64,000 nucleotides of DNA, taken from positions 28,633,997-28,697,996 of the forward strand of contig NC_051072.1 of the NCBI RefSeq assembly GCF_004664715.2. The letters run 5' to 3'. The notes under the pieces were generated by a model. It had not been told where the DNA came from and did not search any database. It worked only from the letters and a program-made list of their open reading frames with translations. Source of the stretch: Peromyscus leucopus (lineage: Eukaryota > Chordata > Mammalia > Rodentia > Cricetidae). How positions within the stretch are numbered: the stretch's first letter is position 1; each line of letters starts with the position of its first letter. Below are positions 56,019 through 64,000 of this stretch, one piece after another. The position numbers were made by a program, and so were the translations under genes.

Positions 56019-59000
56019 AAGTAAATACATTCTTCCAAAGAAGGATATTAATAACAGTATTTCTGAGGATAGCATGTTGAACTTTATAGGAAAACTTGGG
56101 AACTATTTTGTTTGGTTGCTCATCATTCAGGGTTAAATTGTCAGGAACAAGATTGTAATTTACATGATTTAAGGGGGATATAAAGCATAGTTGAATTTTA
56201 ACCTCTTCCCTGGTAATTTTCCTCAGCTTCTCAATAGGGTCTTGGAAGCTCATAAATCAAGGCATTTCTCAGTTTTCTTTATAAATGGCACTGATTCTGC
56301 TTTATGGCCACTTGCTGTTTAATGAATGACTCATGTCTGATTCATATCTTTAGATTTTTGAGTCCAAGAATTGGTATGAGACTCAGAAATGCAGTATTCT
56401 AAGCTCATACAAAGATGGACTCTGAAAAGAAGAGAAGTTTAAATATATATAAATTGATTTTCGTGCATGTGTATGTACAGAATTTGAAACATTTTAACTT
56501 CTTATACAGATGTCTATTGACTTGTCTCTTAAAAAATACATGCAAGTGACATTTTCTTATATACTGACAATGTGATTAAGGGAGCCAAGGAATTCATTCA
56601 TGAGGTAGTATCCAGAATGACTGCAAAGTAGGAATGGTGGCTTTCCTGTGTCTCAGGACTGGAGATGATAGATCACCCCCCCAATCCACCCCAGTTATTG
56701 CTTTTCATGCTGTTTTCCCCGTGTAGCTTATGCCATGAATGGTCAAAAAAAACTTTCTATATTGAACCAACCTTTATGAAAGGATGTCTGAACTTAATAC
56801 ATGAGGTGTACTATAGGGGATGGAAAAGATAAACACTGATATTCTGAGTGCAAATATTCCACCATTTCCAATTATTATCTTATTTGTTTGTTAACTCACA
56901 AACACATCCATTAATTCAACAAATATTTATCAAACATTTACATTTTTTCAGCACAGCAGACTGATTACATACTGGAATACTATGACAAGCAGCCTATGCC
57001 CTAAAATATTTCATAATCTAGAATACAGAAGGATATTAACTAAGAATAATTAAAAAGCTTTTATAATGGGTGTAAAAAAAAAAAGCCTGATCAAGGCTGA
57101 GTTTACTGTACAGGAAAGCCTTCAAAAGGAGGGGTGTTTGAGATGTAAAGGATCATAAATCTGAAGGATGGCATCCTGGACAGAGTCGAGTAGAATTCAG
57201 GAAGCTGCCCATAATTTTTAGAATTGAAAACAGTCCAGGTCTACTAGAAACTGCTTTCAAAGCTGGAAACAAAACAGTCAAGAAAGTCAAAACGAGCATG
57301 ATCTCACTTAAAGCATCCCTGGAGGAACATCCAGAGTGATGTTTGATCACATGGCAGTTCATTGTGGTCCAGCCAAGTAGACATATAAATTAACACTAAG
57401 GAAAGATTCAGCATGACCTTCTCTGGATTAAACAGCAATTAAAATATCCTAATTCATCACACTTGATGAGTTGATACATGTCAGCTATTATATGATGTAT
57501 AAAAACTTGTACTACCAACTTCTTTTCTTTTGATGATTAACATACACATACACACACATACACACACACATACAGACACCTATTTATTATTTATTTATTA
57601 TTTATTTATTTATTTATTCAACAACAGTTGAATAGTTCTATGCACATAGAGGACCCAAAGACTATTTAGTACCAATGACAAGAGATTTTGTAATGGTGCA
57701 CTTTGTATAGCAAAATATCCCCAGCAGGTAAGAGAATTCCAGGTGACTGCAACTTGAACATTAACCAAAAGGCTTGCTGCTGTTTTCAGCTCACTCATCT
57801 GTGCTGTAGAAGAAGCAGCCTCAGAAGCTTTTATTTATCTCCTTTTAGCTTCATTTTGTCACCACCAATTAATTTCAAATACTTGTTATTTTGACCAGTA
57901 CCTTGAAAATCATCTTCTTGTAGACGAATTGATTTTTAGATTCCCGAGCCTGGTATTCAAAACTCTATGGTTTTAGCCTAACCCATCTTTTTTTTATCTT
58001 TGTTCTTAAAATGATCCATTTGTTTGTCCCCTACTAAACCAATTTTTGTTCATTTTTTTCCCTCCAAATAGTTTCTCCATCATTGTCAAGTTCTATTCTA
58101 GAAGACTGAAATGCAAATGTCTGCTACCCTGGAGTTGGCTCCAGTCCCGCCCCCTTTTTTCTTTGTCCACATATAAAAGTGCCTTCTTTCCTTCCTATAG
58201 CACATTTAGTAAGATTCTTACACTTTATCTCACATTTTCTCATGTGTACCATTTCACCGTATGTGACTCAAATTCAGAATCTATCCCTATAATTCTCCTG
58301 TTGCCTCACCACAAAGAATAAGCCATCTGTATGCACTAGCGAAGAAAACACAGTTTGGAGATCAAAGGGGCTCTAACGGGTAAAGTTCTTCTGTGATTTA
58401 TCTTATTTTTTCAAATAGCTATATATGTGTTTTGTTTGTTTTTTTTTGCATATCCATTGTAGTACTAAGTAATGTCCTAGTACTTAGACATTGGACACAC
58501 AGTAGACATTCAATAATTAGAGAATTGATGATTTATTATATGTCAGATTCAAACTTTTGGATGCTTTCAGACTGAGAGAGATTCAGTCTGATGAGAGTTG
58601 AAGGTACATGTTTCAAAAAGCAGTTATTGCAAATGCACATTTTTAAGGAATCTGGTATCTCTTCAAGTCAGCAAGAGTCATATTCATTGATGGAGTTATG
58701 TCACCATCCTGCTCTCAAATATCAGTATGACACTATTGGAAAATATCCCTCCCCGAGAGCATCTTTAGCTGTTTTTAGGACCTTGTTGTTTTGCTAGGAA
58801 AAGGATGTGGTAGTCTAGTCACGATGGCTTTGTATCTTGTCATTGTTGTTGATGTTTTAATTTAAAACTTGTCATGTCTGGGCTTTTCTGTTGCTTCATT
58901 CTTTGCTGTGAACATCCACGAAAATTTTATTTATTCCTTTTTACTTAATTCACAGCTGTAAACATTGAGACTGTCTTCAGAAGTGTCTTTTGGTTGAGAA

Positions 59001-59619
59001 AAGGCACATTGATTCAATCACCATGTATTTATATGTCACATGGTGAATACAGAATAAGAAATGTCTAACAAGCTCAGTGTACTTTGACAAAGGAAGCAAA
59101 TTTGTTTGTTGCTGTTTTTTTTTTTTCTTTAAATGTGTTTTTCATTCCTTACCTCTGGCTGATAGCCGTTTGTACTTAAAAACTTCACAGTCTCTATTTC
59201 TCTAGGGAGATGAGAGACATTCATAAATGTGAAGTGATTGTGAGATATTAAGAAGCAAGACAAGTTGAAATATTAACATGCTGTCTATAGATAGAAGCCA
59301 TAGTTGCCATCAGAATTAGAACAGCCCAGAAAACCCATCTTTGTCCTCATCTGTGCAAGAGGAGCAACAGTAGTTATTTGAACTCTACATGTTCCACATT
59401 GAGGGACTGGTGTGAGTTCTGCACGCACTTCTGATGTGGTGAAGATGAGACCTGGGCTCTGGTGTAGAAGCACACTCATAGTGTAACCCCATGGGAGGCC
59501 AGAGAGTGAAGGATGCAGTGAGGAGTCACCACATCCAAAGGAGAGACAGATGACATTCCTGCAGAAAGGACATGTGAGCTGGGTCTTGAAAGTTACAATT
59601 TGTTGCTGTTGCTGTTTGA
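56019..59619. other. No gene seen; old repeat traces and two microsatellites
   Basis: An L2-like motif (AACAAATATTTATCAAACAT) starts near 56918, with diverged text to about 57360. (CA)-rich at 57541-57575 and (TTTA)n at 57582-57617. The rest is AT-rich intronic DNA. A 134-codon minus frame (59285-59689) runs into an old SINE. Confidence 0.45.
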
Positions 59620-59748
59620 CTGGTTTTTGTTTCTCGGGGCAGAATCTCACTTTTGTGAGTCTATGCTGGCATGAGCCCCTGAGCCTCATGACTCAATCTT
59701 CCCAGGGCTGGGATGATAGCTGTGTATCAACACACCTGACTGATTCCA
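59620..59748 (-). mobile_element. Old B1/Alu-like SINE, antisense
   Basis: TTTTTGTTTCTCGGGGCAGA, CCCCTGAGCCTCATGACTCA, then AGGGCTGGGATGATAGCTG and CAACACACCTGACTG: strongly diverged 7SL-derived text. Confidence 0.6.
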
Positions 59749-59984
59749 GAAAGCTCAGTAAGGGGTCATCCATCATAGAAGGGGGGAAGTACGATTTTTT
59801 AAATTGCAGAGCTAGGAAAGAGGATTGTGAGTTAGAGAAATGAAATGGCTTGACGTGACTGGACCAGAGAATGTCTGAGGACGGGTGAAGAAATGAAGTG
59901 ATGAAAGTAGCCAGGATTCATATGCTGTATGCAGGAATTTGGTCTTTAGGGCTCACCAGATACATGTACCCAGAACTTCTTACA
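59749..59984. other. No feature identified
   Basis: Short single-copy-looking spacer. Confidence 0.4.
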
Positions 59985-60575
59985 TGGCTGAAAAATTTCA
60001 TGCACTATATTTTGATCATATTCTTTCCCATCGCTCAACTCTTCCCAGGTTCCTTCCCTCCACCCACCAACACAACTTCACGATCTTTCTCACTCTCTCA
60101 GAAAAAAAAGAAAACAAAACTAAAACCAAAAACACATAACACAAATCCCACAAACCACAAAGCCAAAAAAAAAAAAAAAAAAAAAACCAAACCAAACAAA
60201 CAAACAAAGCCTACAAAAAAATCATGGGGTTCATTTTGTATTTATCCAACTATTCCTGTGACTGGGTCCTGTCCTGGAGTGTGGTTAAAATACCCAGTGT
60301 CACTCCATTGGAGAAAATTCATTTTTCCTCTCCCAGCAGTTACCAATTATAAATACCTTTTTGGTTAGGGGTACGACTTTGTGCCCACTTTGTGCTGGGA
60401 TTCTGTCCTGCTTGAACTTTTTTACAGGTCATGAATAATCATGTGCATTCAAAAGGGCATCAGCCCCGTTGTGTCTTGAAGATGCTATTTCCTGAGAGTT
60501 GTGGCTCTTACAATCTTTCCACCTCCTCATCTGAATAAATACTTGAACCATGAGGGGAGGAGTTTGATAACTGCA
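59985..60575 (-). mobile_element. LINE-1 3' UTR, antisense
   Basis: ATTTTGATCATATTCTTTCC near 60007, CACTCTCTCAGAAAAAAAAG near 60090, an A/C-rich stretch (60104-60210), a TCCTGGAGTGTGGTTAAAAT segment near 60271, CACTCCATTGGAGAAAATTC near 60301, and GGCTCTTACAATCTTTCC near 60503. A 156-codon + frame (59898-60368) is an artefact of this element. Confidence 0.85.
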
Positions 60576-61838
60576 TCCAATTTAACTTGTCTTAATCTTA
60601 CATAGTGTGTGGGATCTTGCCAATATCTTTGTAGTATGAGAGGAAGTCTAGTGTTTCTCACAACGTCCTTTGAGATGCATCTACCTTGCTATAGTCTCTA
60701 TATGAGGGCAGTCTGCATGTGATGAGAGAACAGGAATGTGTAAAGTGCAGAGAGACCAGGCAATGCAGCAGCTCTGTCTTGCATTTAGGCAGGAAATTAG
60801 ACAGAAAATGTATGCGATGGCTGTTGTTATTGGCAAGGGTTCAGCACCTAAGAAAATAAATACTTCAAGTTACTGACAGTAATGGCATTAACACAAAGTG
60901 AATTGGTTTTTCTTTTTTGTGTTGTTGCTAGGAAAGGGAACCTAAAACTTAATGAAATTTGTTCTTGAAAGCAGCAAGTTTCGTTATTTCTTCTTTTGCC
61001 ATTTATGGGCTGTGTGTTCACAGTGGTCTCAATGGTTCTTTCCATTAGGCTGAAAGTCAGTGTGTGATTCATTTTTTTTTTTAGCTTTATAGAATTTTCT
61101 ACCCAATATATAGTGGAATAGAACTTTGAAAAACTTGTAAGTAGTTACCCATTGACCAAGTGAATATTTCCTGAAGTCATGGCATGAATACTGGTATAAA
61201 TGAGATAATTCCTGTGCTTCTGGAGGTTGCAATCTAATGTCAAGGTTACATGATAGTCACTCAATTTAGAAGAAGGGACTCTAGCATGAAAAAAATGGAC
61301 ACTTTATCCAGGAAAATATATGATAGACTATATACATTGAAGGTCCAACTCCAGTTCAGTGGTAAAGTATCACACACGTGCCACAGCCTTCTAACAACAC
61401 CAAGAGGAAAGAGGTCAGATTTAGATCTACATTCTTTTCTTCCTGATACAGTGGGTAGCTCAAACCTCTGGGCCACAATTTCCTTATCTGCAGTGTTGAT
61501 AAATTAGAGAAGATTAATGGCCTATAAATCTCTCTGCACATTTAAATCATTTTATCCTTGACCAAATTAATCAGAATTTATGTTGAGGAAAGAGGCTGGT
61601 AGGAATATTTATAAAAACTCCCAGGTGATTATTCCTTCTTAAGTCAGAGTTAAAAATCACTGGAAAGATCAGAGCTTTTGATTGGAACCTACAAGACAGT
61701 TTTCTCTGTATTTAGGTATGATGCTTAATTATTTTTAAGCTCATTGGTTATAATACACACACAATTTTGCTTCACTTGAAAACATTAACAATTAGGCAAA
61801 AATTAGAAATGTTCCTTTAAAATTTTTTTGACATTTTA
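60576..61838. other. No gene seen
   Basis: Intronic single-copy-looking DNA; chance frames only. Confidence 0.45.
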
Positions 61839-61975
61839 TTTTATTTAAATTTTTTATTTTACATACCAACCACGGTTTGTGGGACCCCTGGCAGAGGGAA
61901 CAGAACTTGTCCTGGGTACACATGAACTGGCTTTTTCGAGCCCATTCTCTGTGGTGGGATGCCTTGCTCAGCCTA
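61839..61975 (-). mobile_element. Short LINE-1 3' end with internal inversion
   Basis: An antisense tail (ATTTTACATACCAACCAC, 61855-61873) is joined directly to sense 3' UTR text (GGGACCCCTGGCAG near 61882, AACTGGCTTTTTCGAGCCCA near 61925, GATGCCTTGCTCAGCC near 61959). The two parts belong to the same 3' UTR type as 46160-46560 but face opposite ways, the signature of twin priming. Confidence 0.75.
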
Positions 61976-62654
61976 GAAATGTTCTTGAGTGGTGAGAAGT
62001 CAATGAAATGAACTGGTCTCTTATCGGATCCACTTTGTTCTCTGGCATCACCTTCCTGGTCCCTGAAGACATGGTCATTTCCAAAATGAAACTAGATGAT
62101 CAACTCTCAAATTATTAGAATTGTCCCCAAAGTCAGAAAAAGAAAAGACTGAGAAACGAACAATAACTGTCACTATTTGCTGGCTGTTAGACGAAACCAA
62201 TGAAAAATCAGCCTTTAACAGTGGAAAAAACCCAGGGCCAGTGGAAAGGGAGCTGCAGCTTGTTAGCAGCAGAGCTCCACACACGACTGTGTGAAGGACA
62301 GGTGCTTATGGGTGAGAGGGAGGGGCTGGAAGAGCATCTCATTCCTTCTGGGGGATGTTTAATGAGGCTTCCCCATAGATGTGCGTTTCCAGCCTTTCCT
62401 GTTTGGAAGCTGAATCATTAATTAGGAAGTGATTTCCTTACCCTGAAAGACAAAAGGGGGAAAAAAAGATTATTAGAGCTTATACATTCTTTCCCCCTTA
62501 CCTGCTGCAGGATGACTCAGGCTCTCCCATCCTTCAGTTTCCTGTGACTCTCATCCTGGCTCTCTGACTACCAAGTAGCTGGGTGGAAGAGACTAATGTG
62601 TGCGTTATAGTCAGCTATCTGGCATGGCATTTAAGTGGGCGTATTACCTACCTT
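61976..62654. other. No gene seen
   Basis: Single-copy-looking intronic DNA, somewhat higher GC near 62200-62420. Confidence 0.4.
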
Positions 62655-63010
62655 TTGTGTCACTGGGAACAAAATGCCTGACAGTAATGACTTATGGTAG
62701 GATATGTTTACTTTGACTCCCAGGTTTATATCTATCCCAGGTTGCCATCTATCACAGGAGGGAAGGCATGATGGAGTTCATGAGAGCAGGAGCACATGAC
62801 AGAAACTGCTGCTGACTAGGAAGCCAGGAAATAGGCTAGAACCAGAATCAGGTGCAAACTTCCAATACCCAACTCCTAGTGAGCTGCTTCTGCCAGCCGA
62901 ACCCCACCTCCCTAACACCCAACAGCTTTTACAGCTGTGCCATAAACTAGAGAGCAGGGGTTCAAAACATGAGCCCTTGGAGAAAATTCCAGATAGAAAC
63001 CATGACATTG
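62655..63010 (+). mobile_element. Rodent hAT-like repeat, diverged
   Basis: TTGTGTCACTGGGAACAAAA, TGCCTGACAGTAATGACTTA, GGGAAGGCATGATGGAGTT and AGCAGGAGCACATGACAG follow the layout of the rodent repeat at 39085/39500. Confidence 0.5.
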
Positions 63011-63537
63011 AGTACATTGTAGTCAGAAGATTCTTTTTATTTTCCCCTGGTTGATAATATGTCCCTATTTTTTTTTCTCTTAAAAAAAATGTATGCTGAA
63101 AATAGATTTCATTATCCCACTGGTTGCCAGCAACGTTGCCCTCTGTGTTCTCTCAAGTTAACGTCTATCAAGCCCCTTTTTAGTGTGAGAAATAAATAAA
63201 TAATTAAATAACAAAGTAGGGGGTTAATTTCCCTTGAAGCCAATCTGTTCTTCAATGCTGACACATCACTAATGTGTGTCCTCAACCTCTTCAGGATGTG
63301 GAACATAATGTTCCTCTTGCATAGCTCATACAACCTTGTCAGTAAAAGATTTGTTGGGTACATAAGGGGACCTAGGGAGAACTTATCTCCTCTCCTGTCT
63401 ACCAAATAATTTACTTGTTGATGCTTTTATTCATTATTGTGTCTTAACTATGTATTAATTTTATACCAAAATAGCTGCATTTGTAAAGTACAAAATTGAA
63501 ATGAGAGATCCACACTTTTCTCAGGTCCTAGTCCTTA

Positions 63538-63540
<3 letters not shown>
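63011..63540. other. No gene seen
   Basis: AT-rich single-copy-looking DNA. Confidence 0.4.
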
Positions 63541-63604
<64 letters not shown>

Positions 63605-63615
63605 GTGTGTGTGTT
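63541..63615. repeat. (GA)n then (TG)n microsatellite
   Basis: About 29 GA units (63541-63599) followed by a short TG tract. Confidence 0.97.
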
Positions 63616-64000
63616 TTATAAACCTACATATATGTATACATAAATATATGTGGGGGATATGTTTTTACTGTAACTAACGCTAAATATAATTCATGTGACA
63701 AATTCAACATTGGCAACAGCTACAAAAGAGAACAGTGGATGTAATCTTCTCCTCTAAATACATCAGCTACCCAAGTAATTTATTTGTCTTTCATATTGTG
63801 GGACAAAATAAATATTTATTTTAAAACAGCTTTCTCACAGAATTCTGTTTGGCACATATAAAAAACAGTATTTTTAAAGTCATAGAGCAAACTGTAACTC
63901 CAATTCTTCCTCAACACTTAAACTTATGAAGATGGTGGAAGGTAAATACTCTGAAATCTATAATATCTAATTTATACAAATATTTATAAAACAAAAAATT
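63616..64000. other. No gene seen; right edge
   Basis: AT-rich sequence without a recognisable feature. Confidence 0.4.

Noticed and set aside
59285..59689. 134-codon minus-strand frame
   Set aside because: It overlaps an old antisense SINE and has no recognisable residues or start context. A weak chance frame.
59898..60368. 156-codon + strand frame with a Lys/Asn-rich middle
   Set aside because: It spans an antisense L1 3' UTR including its A/C-rich stretch.
1..64000. CRISPR arrays, bacterial operons, tRNA or rRNA genes, riboswitches
   Set aside because: The sequence is a rodent nuclear region. The only regular arrays are microsatellites and one minisatellite, and tRNA-like text belongs to B2/ID SINEs.

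Overview
This is mammalian nuclear DNA, most likely from a cricetid rodent (hamster, vole or deer mouse). The evidence is the repeat content: B1, B2 and B4/ID SINEs, many 5'-truncated LINE-1 pieces with murid-type (Lx-like) 3' UTRs, two URR1-type hAT elements, and copies of an LTR family that I associate with cricetids. The young B1 at 31499 carries the non-murine variant of the B1 right half. Genus and chromosome cannot be read from the sequence.

The window is almost entirely intergenic or intronic. I found no complete protein-coding gene. The open reading frames that occur lie in repeats, microsatellites or the CpG island, or look like chance frames. The one strong gene signal is a CpG island at about 41425-41965. 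It has GC boxes, a GGC-rich + strand tract with two short upstream ORFs, and a splice-donor-like CCGAG|GTACTG at 41962/41963. I read it as a promoter plus a non-coding first exon pointing right, so about 42-64 kb would be the first intron and 1-41 kb upstream sequence. I do not recognise the gene.

Layout. 1-2.5 kb: an inverted (twin-primed) L1 whose inverted 3' UTR segment has expanded into a 36-bp minisatellite. 3.8-5.7 kb: B2, an LTR flanked by target-site duplications (TSDs), B1. 7.8-10.1 kb: an antisense L1 broken by another L1 3' end and by a hAT-like element. 11.1-13.7 kb: two LTRs, one nested in a B2 and the other in a B1. 19.5-22.9 kb: L1 3' ends and URR1. 26-31.7 kb: two sense L1 3' regions, LTRs, URR1, a very young B1. 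32.4-39.8 kb: hAT-like and SINE fragments plus an LTR-like block with TATA and splice-donor motifs. 41.4-43 kb: CpG island and flank. 43.5-64 kb: mainly single-copy sequence with scattered SINEs, L1 3' ends and microsatellites, and a 16-bp perfect hairpin at 50.9 kb.

No novel genetic system was found. The more interesting items are the unidentified promoter, the minisatellite born inside an L1, the palindrome and direct-repeat cluster at 50.9 kb, the nested LTR insertions with readable TSDs, and one unidentified 137-codon frame at 4.4-4.8 kb.
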